From contig JAWKZQ010000012.1 of the NCBI GenBank assembly GCA_041395865.1, positions 21,493-85,492 of the forward strand: DNA of 64,000 nucleotides. Direction: 5' to 3'. Under the pieces are notes generated by a model. It searched no databases. It worked only from the letters and a program-made list of their open reading frames with translations, and was not told where the DNA came from. The stretch is from IMCC2047 sp041395865 (GTDB lineage: Bacteria; Pseudomonadota; Gammaproteobacteria; Pseudomonadales; IMCC2047). Position numbers and translations under genes: made by a program. Below, in pieces: positions 16,557-26,352 of the stretch; positions within the stretch are counted from its first letter, which is position 1, and the number at the start of each line of letters is the position of its first letter.

Positions 16557-17234
16557 TTAACGTTGGCGAACGACCTGATAACGACGTCCCAGATACCAGA
16601 CCGGCGCACTGATAATGTGCACCAAACGCGTAAATGGGAATACCAGCAGCAGAGTCAATCCAAAGAACACGTGCAACTTGTAAATCAGGCTAACTGGCTC
16701 GATCGAAGCAGCCGCTTTCACTCCCTGGAAGGTAACAATGGACTGCGCCCAGTTGCCCAGCATAATCATCACTGAACCGTCCAAATGGCTTACCGAAGCA
16801 AAGATCGTCAACAATCCGAGTACCAGCTGGATTAGCAGCAGGAACAAAACAACGATATCGGATGTTTTAGAACTAGCCCGCACCCGGGCATCGGTCAATC
16901 GACGCTTAATCAGCATGAGCAGCCCAATCAGGCACAAAATCCCGAAGAAACCACCACTGACCATGGCCAATACCTGCTTGTTAGCACTGGAAATGAAGTG
17001 GTGATAAATGGCTTCTGGCATCAACAGGCCAACAAAATGACCAACCAGGATAAAGAGCACACCGACATGGAAAAGATTGCTCGCCAAACGGAATCCCTGC
17101 TTATTCAGCCCCTGGCTGGAATCGGCCTTCCAGGTATAAGGTTCGCGATCAAAGCGAATCCAACTTCCAATCAATAGCACCAGGATCGCAACGTAGGGGT
17201 AAATCCCAAACAATAAAAAGTTGAAATTTGACAT
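16557..17234 (-). CDS. narI: Respiratory nitrate reductase gamma subunit (cytochrome b)
   Basis: Membrane diheme b subunit that oxidises quinol and passes electrons to NarH. The 225-residue protein from the ATG at 17234 (AAGGAG site) has five hydrophobic helices and the heme-ligand histidines in LFHVGVLFILVGHFVGL and YKLHVFFGLT...RLVHIIS. The longer open frame to 17393 overlaps narJ and is rejected. It starts 10 nt after narJ. Confidence 0.97.
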   Translation of the reverse strand: MSNFNFLLFGIYPYVAILVLLIGSWIRFDREPYTWKADSSQGLNKQGFRLASNLFHVGVLFILVGHFVGLLMPEAIYHHFISSANKQVLAMVSGGFFGILCLIGLLMLIKRRLTDARVRASSKTSDIVVLFLLLIQLVLGLLTIFASVSHLDGSVMIMLGNWAQSIVTFQGVKAAASIEPVSLIYKLHVFFGLTLLLVFPFTRLVHIISAPVWYLGRRYQVVRQR

Positions 17235-17244
17235 AGTATTCTCC

Positions 17245-17994
17245 TTACAATCCCGCGACTTCAGCGGCGTCTGCGTCATGCCACTTGATCGGAACACGTT
17301 GAACATTATTGGGATCCAGTGAATTTCTGGAGTTTTGCAGGCCGGCGCCCCTTCCCGAACTCGGACATCCGCCACCTGCGACAGGGTCGTCAAAACGGAT
17401 TTCCTTGTCCTCCCACTCTTTATCGATAGCTTCGACCGTATCGTCGCGCTCTTCCTTGCTTACGGTTTCGACAATTTCCTCGCGATCCACTTGATAACCG
17501 GAAATGTCGATCAAGGTTTCAAATAGCATGGAATAGCTGCAATCGCGCTCCTTGAGGCGTTCTGACAGCATCGCCAGCAGGTGGCATACATCGCCCAGCC
17601 ATTCCTGGATAAAGTCGGCTTCCTGCTCGCTCAGGAACTCCAGGTATAAGGGAATGTAGTCGGGTAACTGTTCGGAATCGACTTCAAACCCTTTGGACTT
17701 GTACACGCCCATCAAGTCGACCATGGCCTGACCTCGATCACGCGATTCGCCGTGCACATGTTCAAACAACAGCAGGGACAGTGCACGCCCCCGGTCGAAC
17801 AGCAGGTCATAGCTTTCCTGAGCGTCATATAAGTCCCGCGCCGTCAGTGTGCGGATAAATTCCACCAACTGCACTCGGTGCTTAGGGGACAGTTCGGGGG
17901 CATTGTTCACTACAGCCACCAGCTCATCGGCGGCCTCAAACAAGGCCGCCGATGGGTAGTCGAGCAGCCGTGATATCACTTTAAGTATCAACAC
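17245..17994 (-). CDS. narJ: Nitrate reductase molybdenum cofactor assembly chaperone NarJ
   Basis: Cytoplasmic chaperone that holds NarG for cofactor insertion and membrane attachment. It is 249 residues, opening LILKVISRLLDYPSAALFEAADE, and has the TorD/NarJ-type FEHVHGESRDRGQAMVDL segment and an acidic C-terminal tail. It lies 3 nt after narH. Confidence 0.96.
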   Translation of the reverse strand: MLILKVISRLLDYPSAALFEAADELVAVVNNAPELSPKHRVQLVEFIRTLTARDLYDAQESYDLLFDRGRALSLLLFEHVHGESRDRGQAMVDLMGVYKSKGFEVDSEQLPDYIPLYLEFLSEQEADFIQEWLGDVCHLLAMLSERLKERDCSYSMLFETLIDISGYQVDREEIVETVSKEERDDTVEAIDKEWEDKEIRFDDPVAGGGCPSSGRGAGLQNSRNSLDPNNVQRVPIKWHDADAAEVAGL

Positions 17995-17997
17995 GGG

Positions 17998-19536
17998 TTA
18001 ATCTCCTACCTGATAGGTTTGGATGATGTCTCGACGTGATTGTTTTTTAGCGCCAAACATATTCACATCGCTGTTACCGGTACCACAGCCATTACCGAAG
18101 GTGAAACCGCAACCGCTCTTCTCACCGTAGGCTTCCGGCACACTCATTTCACGATGACCGGAAGGAATCACATAACGGTCCTCGTAATTGGCAATCGCCA
18201 GGTAACGGTACATTTCTTCCGCCTGCTTCTTGGTCAGACCGGCCTGCTCCAGCACTGCCAGGTCTTCCTTGCCTTCCACGTTCTGTGCACGTTTGTAGGC
18301 TCGCATTGCCAGCAGGCGCTCCAGGGCGCGAATCACCGGCTCTTCATCACCGGCAGTCAGCAGGTTAGCCAGGTATTTCACCGGAATCCGCAGAGAGCGT
18401 ACGTCTGGGATAACACCCGCCATTCCCAGCGTGCCGGCTTCCACCGCACTCTGAATCGGGCTCATGGAAGGTACGTACCAAACCATAGGCAGGGTACGGT
18501 ATTCCGGGTGCAGCGGCAGTGCCAGTTTCCAGTCCATTGCCAGCTTCCAGACCGGTGACTCCTGAGCCGCTTTAATGACAGAATCGGCAACACCATCTTT
18601 ACGCGCCTGGGCAATCACCGCCGGGTCGTTTGGATCCAGGAAAACTTCCAGCTGGCGCTCGTAAAGATCCGTTTCGTTGGGCGTAGAAGCCACATCCTTG
18701 ATGCGGTCCGCATCGTAGAGCAGCACACCCAGGTAACGAATACGGCCCACACAGGTTTCGGAACAGACAGTCGGCATTCCCGCTTCGATCCGTGGGTAAC
18801 AGAAAATACATTTTTCTGACTTGCCGGACTTCCAGTTGAAATAGATTTTCTTATACGGACAACCGCTGATGCACATCCGCCAGCCGCGGCACTTCTCCTG
18901 GTCAATCAGCACAATACCGTCCTCTTCGCGCTTGTAGATCGCGCCGGAAGGACAGGAGGCGACGCAGGCCGGGTTCAGGCAGTGCTCACACAGGCGTGGC
19001 AGGTACATCATGAAGGTGTTTTCGAACTCGCCGTACATCTCCTTCTGCATGTTGTCGAAGTTTTTATCCTTGCTGCGCTTCGAAAACTCGGTACCCAGGA
19101 TTTCTTCCCAGTTGGGGCCCCATTCGATTTTCTCCATGCGCTTGCCGGAAATCACTGAACGTGGACGCGCAGTCGGCTGGTGATCCGAGATCGGCGCGGT
19201 ATGCAGGTGCTGGTAATCGAAGTCGAACGGCTCGTAGTAATCATCGATCTGCGGAAGGTCCGGGTTGGCGAAAATATTCGCCAACACACGGAATTTACCG
19301 CCGATACGTGGCTGGATATCGCCGTTTGGCCGCCGCACCCATCCACCATTCCATTTATCCTGGTTTTCCCACTCTTTGGGGTAGCCAATGCCTGGCTTGG
19401 TTTCAACGTTATTGAACCAGGCGTATTCCATCCCTTCGCGTGAAGTCCACACGTTTTTACAGGTAATTGAGCAGGTGTGGCACCCGATACACTTATCAAG
19501 GTTTAGCACCATGCCGATTTGAGAACGTATTTTCAC
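17998..19536 (-). CDS. narH: Respiratory nitrate reductase beta subunit (iron-sulfur)
   Basis: Electron-transfer subunit with one 3Fe-4S and three 4Fe-4S clusters. The 512-residue protein carries the cysteine groups CIGCHTCSITC, CEHCLNPACVASCPSG, CRGWRMCISGCP and CIFCYPRIEAG...CSETCVGR; the Trp in CRGWRMC replaces a cysteine and marks the 3Fe-4S site. Normal length. It lies 11 nt after narG in the narGHJI operon. Confidence 0.98.
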   Translation of the reverse strand: MKIRSQIGMVLNLDKCIGCHTCSITCKNVWTSREGMEYAWFNNVETKPGIGYPKEWENQDKWNGGWVRRPNGDIQPRIGGKFRVLANIFANPDLPQIDDYYEPFDFDYQHLHTAPISDHQPTARPRSVISGKRMEKIEWGPNWEEILGTEFSKRSKDKNFDNMQKEMYGEFENTFMMYLPRLCEHCLNPACVASCPSGAIYKREEDGIVLIDQEKCRGWRMCISGCPYKKIYFNWKSGKSEKCIFCYPRIEAGMPTVCSETCVGRIRYLGVLLYDADRIKDVASTPNETDLYERQLEVFLDPNDPAVIAQARKDGVADSVIKAAQESPVWKLAMDWKLALPLHPEYRTLPMVWYVPSMSPIQSAVEAGTLGMAGVIPDVRSLRIPVKYLANLLTAGDEEPVIRALERLLAMRAYKRAQNVEGKEDLAVLEQAGLTKKQAEEMYRYLAIANYEDRYVIPSGHREMSVPEAYGEKSGCGFTFGNGCGTGNSDVNMFGAKKQSRRDIIQTYQVGD

Positions 19537-19547
19537 GGTTCTACTCC

Positions 19548-22500
19548 TTAAGCTTGATCAGGGTTAGTGGGCAGTGGACGCGGCAGTGCTTCGCCGCCAG
19601 CTGGTCCATCCAGCCAGTCAACCTTATTCATCTTTCTCACCACCACGAATTCGTCACGATTACAGCCCACGGTGCCGTAGTAGTTGAAGCCCCATGCCTG
19701 CTGGGCGTAACCACCGATCATATGCGTTGGCTTCATGATCACGCGTGTCACCGAGTTGTGGTGCCCGCCACGGGTACCGGTCATTTCACTACCGGGAACA
19801 TTCACAATCCGTTCCTGGGCGTGATACATCATCACCATGCCCTGTCTGACTCGCTGGGAAACCACCGCGCGACAGGAGATAGAGCCGTTGGCGTTGAACA
19901 CTTCAACCCAGTCGTTATCTTCGATACCCGCTTCGGAGGCATCAATTTCACTCATCCAGATAATCGGACCGCCACGCGCCAGTGTCAGCATGATCAGGTT
20001 GTCGGAATAGGTGCTGTGGATACCCCACTTCTGGTGCGGTGTAATCCAGTTCAGCACAATCTCTTTATTACCGTTTTCCTTGGTGCCCTTCACTTTATCA
20101 ATGGTTTTGGTATTCACCGGTGGCCGGTAGGAGATAAAGCCTTCACCAAAAGCCTGCATCCACTTGTGATCCTGGTAGAACTGCTGGCGGCCGGTAATGG
20201 TGCGCCAGGGAATCAGTTCGTGTACGTTGGTGTAACCCGCGGTGTAGCTGACATGCTCATCCTCGAGCCCCGACCAGGTTGGCGAAGAAATAATCTTTCT
20301 TGGCTGCGCCTGTACATCACGGAAGCGGATTTTCTCTTCATGTTTCGGCTCAGCCAGGTGCTTATGGTCGCGGCCCGTAATTTGACTCAATGCATCCCAG
20401 GCTTTAACCGCCACATTACCGTTGGTTTCTGGTGCAAAGGTCAGAATGGTTTCTGCCGCATCGATCGCGGATTCAATCTGAGGACGCCCTTCACTGACAC
20501 CTTCATCAAGCACGCGGTGGTTCAAATCACCCAACAGCTTGATTTCATCGTCAGTATTCCAGCCGATACCCTTACCACCGTTACCCAACTTGTCCAGCAG
20601 CGGGCCAAGCGAGGTGAATTTCTTATAGGTGTTCGGGTAATCACGCTCAACAACCATCATATTCGGGGCTGTTAAACCCGGCACCAGGTCACACTCGCCT
20701 TTTTTCCAGTCCTTCACATCGAAAGGTTGGGCCAGTTCGCCCGGTGTGTCGTGCAGCATAGGCACTGTGACAAAATCCTTCTCGACACCCAAATGCCCCT
20801 TAGCCACTTCCGAGAATGTCTTGGCGATACCTTTGTAAATGTCCCAGTCAGACTTGGCTTCCCAAGCCGGATCAACCGCTGTGGACAGCGGGTGGATGAA
20901 TGGGTGCATATCCGAGGTATTCAGGTCGTCCTTTTCATACCAGGTTGCCGTCGGCAGCACGATGTCCGAGAACATACAGGTGGATGACATCCGGAAATCC
21001 AATGTGGTCACCAGATCCAGTTTGCCGGTCGCTCCTTCGTCGACCCACTCGGCTTCCTGCGGCTTGAAGCCACCTGTTTTACCCAGGTCGTCGCTCATCA
21101 AACCATTACGGGTACCCAGCAGGTACTTGAGCATATATTCGTGACCTTTACCGGAGGAGCCCAGCAGGTTGGAACGCCAGATGAACATATTACGCGGGAA
21201 GTTTTCCGGCGAGTCCGGCGCTTCACAGGCAAATTTCAAGTTACCGTTCTTGAGCTCCTGAACCGCAAAGTCCTTCGGATCCATACCCGCCGCTTCGGCG
21301 TCTTTTACCAGTTGCAACGGGTTACGGTTCAGCTGTGGCGCTGAAGGCAACCAACCCAAACGCTCGGCTTTAATGTTGTAATCCAGCGTATGCTCAGGGA
21401 AGTCATTCTTGTTCGCCAGCGGAGACAGTACTTCGTGCATACTGACAGTCTCATGGCGCCATTGTGACGAGTGGTTGTAGAAGAAAGAGGTGCCGTTCAT
21501 TTGACGAGGCGGACGCGACCAGTCCAGGCCAAAGGCCAGCGGTTGCCAACCGGTTTGCGGACGCAGTTTTTCCTGGCCCACATAGTGCGCCCAGCCACCA
21601 CCGGATTGACCGACACAGCCACACATCATGACCATATTGATCAGGCCGCGATAGTTCATGTCCATGTGGTACCAGTGGTTCATTGCAGCGCCAACAAGAA
21701 TCATGGCTTTACCATGGGTTTTGTCTGCCGTATCTGCAAATTCACGCGCTACTTTAATGACCTTGGCTCGCGGCACACCGGTAATTTTTTCCTGCCAGGC
21801 CGGCGTACCCGGAATGTCGTCATCATAGTTAATTGCAACGCCACCACCACCGAGACCGCGGTCCAGGCCGTAGTTAGCCATCATCAGGTCGTAAACGGTG
21901 GCAACCTTCATCTGCTCCCCGTTAGCCCCTGTGATCGTTTGACTGGGGACATTACGCACTTGAATCTCATCGTGCTCACAGGAAATCCAGTGTTTGTTCG
22001 TGTCGTCTGCCGCAAAGTGCGGAAAGGCAACGGCAGATACATCGCCACCAATCAGCGTCAGCTGCAACTTGGTTTCAGCACCACTTCCACCTTCGCGTTC
22101 TTCAATATTCCACTTACCCTTTTCGCCCCAGCGATAGCCAATGGAGCCCTGCGGCGACACCAGCCCCTTGGAGTTTTCATCAATCGCAATGGTTTTCCAC
22201 TCGGGGTTATTGCCCTGACCCAGGTTATCGGCCAAATCCGAGGCGCGCAGGAAGCGCGTTGGCTTCAGTGAGCTGCCATCATGGTCTTCCAGAAGCACCA
22301 ACATCGGGAAGTCGGTATATTTACGCACATAATCAGTGAAGTATTCGCTGGGATTATCCAGGTGGAATTCACGCAGGATCACGTGACCAAAAGCCATACC
22401 CAGTGCCGCATCGGACCCCTGTTTAGGGTTCAGCCATTCATCGGTCAGCTTCGATACTTCAGCATAGTCTGGCGTGATAGAAACCGTTTTGGCGCCCTTG

Positions 22501-23315
22501 TAACGCACTTCTGTAAAGAAGTGAGCATCGGGTGTACGCGTCTGAGGTACGTTTGAACCCCACGCAATCAGGTAGTTTGAGTTATACCAGTCCGCCGATT
22601 CCGGTACGTCGGTTTGCTCACCCCAAATCTGTGGCGACGAAGGAGGCAAGTCACAATACCAGTCGTAGAAGCTCAGGCACACACCACCAATCAGTGACAG
22701 GTAACGAGCGCCGGCAGCGTAGGACACCATGGACATTGCTGGAATTGGAGAGAAACCAATAATCCGGTCCGGACCGTAGGTTTTAGCCGTATAAACATTG
22801 GCTGCCGCAATAATTTCATTCACCTCGTCCCAGCTGGAGCGCACAAAGCCGCCCATACCACGCTTGGACTTGTAGGAGTTCGCTTTCTCCTTGTCCTCCA
22901 CGATGGAAGCCCAAGCTTCCACCGGCCCCATGCTGGCACGCGCGTCACGCCACAGCTTCATCAGCGGTTTGCGCACTTTCGGGTATTTCAACCGGTTAGC
23001 GCTGTAGATATACCAGGAGTAACTGGCGCCACGAGGACAGCCACGGGGCTCATGGTTGGGCAGGTCGGCACGAGTCCGAGGGTAATCGGTTTGCTGGGTT
23101 TCCCAGGTTACCAAGCCGTTCTTCACATAGACCTTCCATGAGCAGGAACCGGTACAGTTTACGCCGTGCGTGGAGCGGACGATCTTGTCGTGCTGCCAGC
23201 GCTGACGATAGCTGTTTTCCCACTCGCGACTTTCATTGGTGGTCTCCCCATGTCCGTCTGCGAATTCGCCAGTCTTCTTTTTGAAGAACTGTAAGCGATC
23301 CAGAAATTGACTCAT
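19548..23315 (-). CDS. narG: Respiratory nitrate reductase alpha subunit (Mo-bisMGD catalytic)
   Basis: Cytoplasm-facing catalytic subunit reducing nitrate to nitrite. The 1255-residue protein has the N-terminal FS0 ligands His50, Cys54, Cys58 and Cys93 (HGVNCTGSC...RGCPRG), the active-site Asp region YDWYCDLPPSSPQIWGEQTD, and the C-terminal molybdopterin dinucleotide-binding domain. No twin-arginine leader, so it is the membrane-bound Nar type rather than periplasmic Nap. The 140-bp gap before it holds a near-consensus Fnr box. Confidence 0.99.
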   Translation of the reverse strand: MSQFLDRLQFFKKKTGEFADGHGETTNESREWENSYRQRWQHDKIVRSTHGVNCTGSCSWKVYVKNGLVTWETQQTDYPRTRADLPNHEPRGCPRGASYSWYIYSANRLKYPKVRKPLMKLWRDARASMGPVEAWASIVEDKEKANSYKSKRGMGGFVRSSWDEVNEIIAAANVYTAKTYGPDRIIGFSPIPAMSMVSYAAGARYLSLIGGVCLSFYDWYCDLPPSSPQIWGEQTDVPESADWYNSNYLIAWGSNVPQTRTPDAHFFTEVRYKGAKTVSITPDYAEVSKLTDEWLNPKQGSDAALGMAFGHVILREFHLDNPSEYFTDYVRKYTDFPMLVLLEDHDGSSLKPTRFLRASDLADNLGQGNNPEWKTIAIDENSKGLVSPQGSIGYRWGEKGKWNIEEREGGSGAETKLQLTLIGGDVSAVAFPHFAADDTNKHWISCEHDEIQVRNVPSQTITGANGEQMKVATVYDLMMANYGLDRGLGGGGVAINYDDDIPGTPAWQEKITGVPRAKVIKVAREFADTADKTHGKAMILVGAAMNHWYHMDMNYRGLINMVMMCGCVGQSGGGWAHYVGQEKLRPQTGWQPLAFGLDWSRPPRQMNGTSFFYNHSSQWRHETVSMHEVLSPLANKNDFPEHTLDYNIKAERLGWLPSAPQLNRNPLQLVKDAEAAGMDPKDFAVQELKNGNLKFACEAPDSPENFPRNMFIWRSNLLGSSGKGHEYMLKYLLGTRNGLMSDDLGKTGGFKPQEAEWVDEGATGKLDLVTTLDFRMSSTCMFSDIVLPTATWYEKDDLNTSDMHPFIHPLSTAVDPAWEAKSDWDIYKGIAKTFSEVAKGHLGVEKDFVTVPMLHDTPGELAQPFDVKDWKKGECDLVPGLTAPNMMVVERDYPNTYKKFTSLGPLLDKLGNGGKGIGWNTDDEIKLLGDLNHRVLDEGVSEGRPQIESAIDAAETILTFAPETNGNVAVKAWDALSQITGRDHKHLAEPKHEEKIRFRDVQAQPRKIISSPTWSGLEDEHVSYTAGYTNVHELIPWRTITGRQQFYQDHKWMQAFGEGFISYRPPVNTKTIDKVKGTKENGNKEIVLNWITPHQKWGIHSTYSDNLIMLTLARGGPIIWMSEIDASEAGIEDNDWVEVFNANGSISCRAVVSQRVRQGMVMMYHAQERIVNVPGSEMTGTRGGHHNSVTRVIMKPTHMIGGYAQQAWGFNYYGTVGCNRDEFVVVRKMNKVDWLDGPAGGEALPRPLPTNPDQA

Positions 23316-23421
23316 TGCTTTCCCTCCATTAACCCAATCCTGTATCGGGTCGTTGTAACTTCAACAATCTGAAACTTGTTTAACCTGGCTGCTATTTGAA
23401 ACCAGGGTGGTCGTAGCCACC

Positions 23422-23435
23422 TTGATTTCAAACAA
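23422..23435 (-). promoter_or_regulatory. Near-consensus Fnr-type box between narK and narG
   Basis: TTGATTTCAAACAA, one half-site perfect and one with a single mismatch to TTGAT-N4-ATCAA. TCAAAT lies at the expected -10 position on the minus strand. narGHJI may thus have its own promoter besides readthrough from narK. Confidence 0.55.
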
Positions 23436-23455
23436 GCCGCGATAGTTTCTGCGCA

Positions 23456-25060
23456 TTAAGGATTATGGAACTCCGCATTTTTACGCAGGTAGAACCACCA
23501 GTTGATGCCCACACAGACGGCATAGAAAGCGGCAAAACCGATCAGGGCGTCTTCAGGCGTAGTAGCCTTAATCTGCTCACCCAGCACTTTGGGGATATAG
23601 AATGCGCCATAGGCCGCAACAGCAGATGTCCAACCTAGCACCGGGCCCGCCTGTTCCTTATTGAAGACCATGGAAATGGTGCGGAAAGTCGATCCGTTAC
23701 CGATACCTGTCGCAGCAAACAACACCAGGAACAACAGGAAGAAGGGCACAAAGTACTCTTCAGGTGTGGATGAGGCGTACGCGGCTTTCATGTAATAGGC
23801 AACGCCCAGGGCACTGGCCACCATAATCACCGAACAGATCAGGGTTACTTTAGCGCCACCCATTTTGTCGGAAATCCAGCCGCCGACAGGACGAATCAAC
23901 GCCCCGATAAACGCACCCATCCAGGCGTACATCAAGGCGCTGGGGCCGTTAGGGTTAACCGTGTCGTGGGTCATGACACCATCGACCATGATGTGCTGGT
24001 AACCAAAAATTACCTTGATCGATAACGGGAATGCTGCGGCAAAACCGATAAACGAGCCGAAGGTCATGGTGTAGATAATGCTCATAACCCAGGTATGGGG
24101 GTTATTGAAAATTTTGTACTGACGCTCCAGGTTCGTTTTGATTTGTCCAGGGAGGAATTTCAGTAGCATGACGGTTGCACCAACCACACAGACCAGAATC
24201 AGCTCCTTGGGAATACCAAACCCTGAACCGTTAACCTCCTTGGGCAGCATCAACCACAAACCCAGTGTTGCGGTACACAGGCCAATGAGCAACATCACCG
24301 TAATGATTGAAAAGGACGCAACGGGATTTGGCAGGTCCGGCGTAACGTGAGAATCACGGATGTTATTCATTCCGAACCAGCCGATAATGACGAGCGGCAC
24401 CAGAATCACCACCCAGATATAACCCGCGTTCTGAATCCAGGCCTCTGCTCCGGCGGGAATTTTGCCAATCAAGGTACCGGAGGTATTAACCAGGGTCATG
24501 GAATCGCCACCGAAAATACCAAAGGTCATGACCAGAGGGACTAAAATCTGCATGGTGGTTACACCAAAGTTACCCAGTCCGGCATTCAAACCTAGAGCAA
24601 GCCCCTGCTTACGCTTCGGATAGAAAAAGCTGATATTTGACATGGAGGAAGCAAAGTTACCCCCACCGATACCAGACAAGAGCGCCAGCGCCTGAAAAAC
24701 CCACAGCGGCGTTTCCGGGTTCTGTAACGCAATCCCCGTACCCAATGCCGGCAAGATTAATAAAGCGGTTGTGAAAACAATAGTGTTCCTGCCACCCGCG
24801 AGGCGGATGAAGAAACTGCTCGGTATTCTTAATGTGGCTCCCGTTAAACCGGCAATCGCCATCAGCGTAAATAGCTGGGATTGCTCAAAGGGGAATCCCA
24901 GGTTTAGCATCTGAACAGTGATGATGCCCCAGTACAGCCAAACGGCGAAGCCGCACAGCAGACTGGGAATCGATATCCAAAGGTTACGACTGGCGACTTT
25001 TTTACCTTCAGATTCCCAAAATTGGTCGTCTTCGACGTCCCATTTGCTGATATCTGACAT
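23456..25060 (-). CDS. narK: Nitrate/nitrite transporter NarK
   Basis: Major-facilitator transporter importing nitrate and/or exporting nitrite. From the ATG at 25060 (GGAG site) it has 534 residues, with about 12-14 membrane segments and both nitrate-signature stretches, GGGNFASSMSNISFF and GIGNGSTFRTISMVF. It is longer than Escherichia coli NarK, with an N-terminal cytoplasmic extension rich in acidic residues. An open frame continues to 25135 but carries no better start. It heads the narK-narGHJI-ppiC unit. Confidence 0.95.
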   Translation of the reverse strand: MSDISKWDVEDDQFWESEGKKVASRNLWISIPSLLCGFAVWLYWGIITVQMLNLGFPFEQSQLFTLMAIAGLTGATLRIPSSFFIRLAGGRNTIVFTTALLILPALGTGIALQNPETPLWVFQALALLSGIGGGNFASSMSNISFFYPKRKQGLALGLNAGLGNFGVTTMQILVPLVMTFGIFGGDSMTLVNTSGTLIGKIPAGAEAWIQNAGYIWVVILVPLVIIGWFGMNNIRDSHVTPDLPNPVASFSIITVMLLIGLCTATLGLWLMLPKEVNGSGFGIPKELILVCVVGATVMLLKFLPGQIKTNLERQYKIFNNPHTWVMSIIYTMTFGSFIGFAAAFPLSIKVIFGYQHIMVDGVMTHDTVNPNGPSALMYAWMGAFIGALIRPVGGWISDKMGGAKVTLICSVIMVASALGVAYYMKAAYASSTPEEYFVPFFLLFLVLFAATGIGNGSTFRTISMVFNKEQAGPVLGWTSAVAAYGAFYIPKVLGEQIKATTPEDALIGFAAFYAVCVGINWWFYLRKNAEFHNP

Positions 25061-25608
25061 TGTTATCTCCAAGTTACAAAGTAAATTTACGAAGCAACCC
25101 CCGTTGCCGGTTACTCCACAGGGTAAAGATTCCAACCTTGTGGCCAGAATACTGATGGGGTGGGGGTTATCCTTGATTTCAATCAGGCGAAATCAGCACA
25201 TCTCACCACCAAAACAGCAGAGAAACGCGCAAAAAGAACAGCGAAATTAGAAGCTAACCTATTGGTTTAAAAGTCTTTTAATCCTAAAAACATCATCGCT
25301 GAATAGAATTACGTACGACAGCCATTGCAGGGTGGCTTGTTCACCAATGATGACGCAGATCAAAAAAATGTCATCCATGGTCGTAAAAGCTTTTACACAC
25401 CGCGACGGCACTGAGGGTAGAAGAGCTCAGCAAAACAAAAGATTGGATATTGAAGACGGAGTTATCCCTTACTTCAAAAAGCAGGTCTAATTGACTTTTT
25501 TAAGGCAACATGACCGTTGGATAAGTTTCGGCTTTAAGCTGAAAGCCTTGTATCAGAGGAAGAATAGCAGCGAGAGCCGCATTAGAAATAAAACAGGAAA
25601 AGTAAAAT
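25061..25608. promoter_or_regulatory. narK upstream region with Fnr-type box (25173-25186)
   Basis: This 548-bp gap has no gene. On the minus strand CTGATTGAAATCAA (25173-25186) differs from the Fnr consensus by one base, and TATTCT at 25146-25151 fits the -10 for a box near -41.5, predicting a start near 25138. The remaining 400 bp up to tRNA-fMet is AT-rich, with a weak GGCTTT/AAAGCC hairpin at about 25527-25547; nothing else recognised. Confidence 0.65.
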
Positions 25609-25685
<77 letters not shown>

Positions 25686-25842
25686 CCAGATAGGATCTTT
25701 TTCAGCGACCGGCTGGCACCGGTATGGCCCTTAAGTATCGTTTCAGGCCCTGCTCAAAAAGTGAGGGCAAGTATAGGGACCAGACCTTAGCCGGTCAACC
25801 CCTGAATCCCTCTATGTGTCACTAAATCGACATAATTTAATA

Positions 25843-25928
25843 TGGTGCCGAAGGCGGGACTTGAACCCGCACGGCCTGTGGCCACCACCCCCTCAAGATG
25901 GCGTGTCTACCAATTCCACCACTTCGGC
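25843..25928 (-). tRNA. leuU: tRNA-Leu (GAG)
   Basis: 86-nt class II tRNA with a long variable arm, anticodon loop TTGAGGG (anticodon GAG), T-loop GGTTCAAGTCCC and encoded CCA. It lies between secG and tRNA-fMet, as in pseudomonads. Confidence 0.97.
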
Positions 25929-25980
25929 ATAAATCGTCAGTGTTTGATTACCGGCCACTGAACCGGTCAACCTGCTAAAA

Positions 25981-26349
25981 CTAATCCAGTTCTGGCAGGC
26001 TATCTTGCGCTGGCTGCCCTTCCGGCAGGGCATCTTCACGAATTTCGGGCAGCGCTGAGTCATCGGCAGGCTCAACGGTTACCACTTCCGGGATACCGGC
26101 ACCGGCGCTTTCCACCGCTTTGTCTTTGGCAATAATCGCCAAACCAAAACTGGTCACAAAAAACAGGGTGGCCAGGATAGCTGTCATGCGGGTCATAAAG
26201 TTAGCCGAACCGCTGCTACCAAAAACTGTTTGCGAAGCCCCTGCACCAAAGGAAGCCCCCATATCAGCACCTTTGCCGTGCTGTAGCAAAATCAGGGCAA
26301 TTACCGCAACGGCCAAAAGCACGTGCACAATTAAAATGATACTTTCCAT
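25981..26349 (-). CDS. secG: Preprotein translocase subunit SecG
   Basis: Small inner-membrane partner of SecYE. The 122-residue protein has two hydrophobic helices (IILIVHVLLAVAVIALILLQ and ILATLFFVTSFGLAII) separated by the conserved GADMGASFGAGASQTVFGS loop, then an acidic C-terminal tail. It starts 3 nt after tpiA. Confidence 0.97.
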   Translation of the reverse strand: MESIILIVHVLLAVAVIALILLQHGKGADMGASFGAGASQTVFGSSGSANFMTRMTAILATLFFVTSFGLAIIAKDKAVESAGAGIPEVVTVEPADDSALPEIREDALPEGQPAQDSLPELD

Positions 26350-26352
26350 CTG

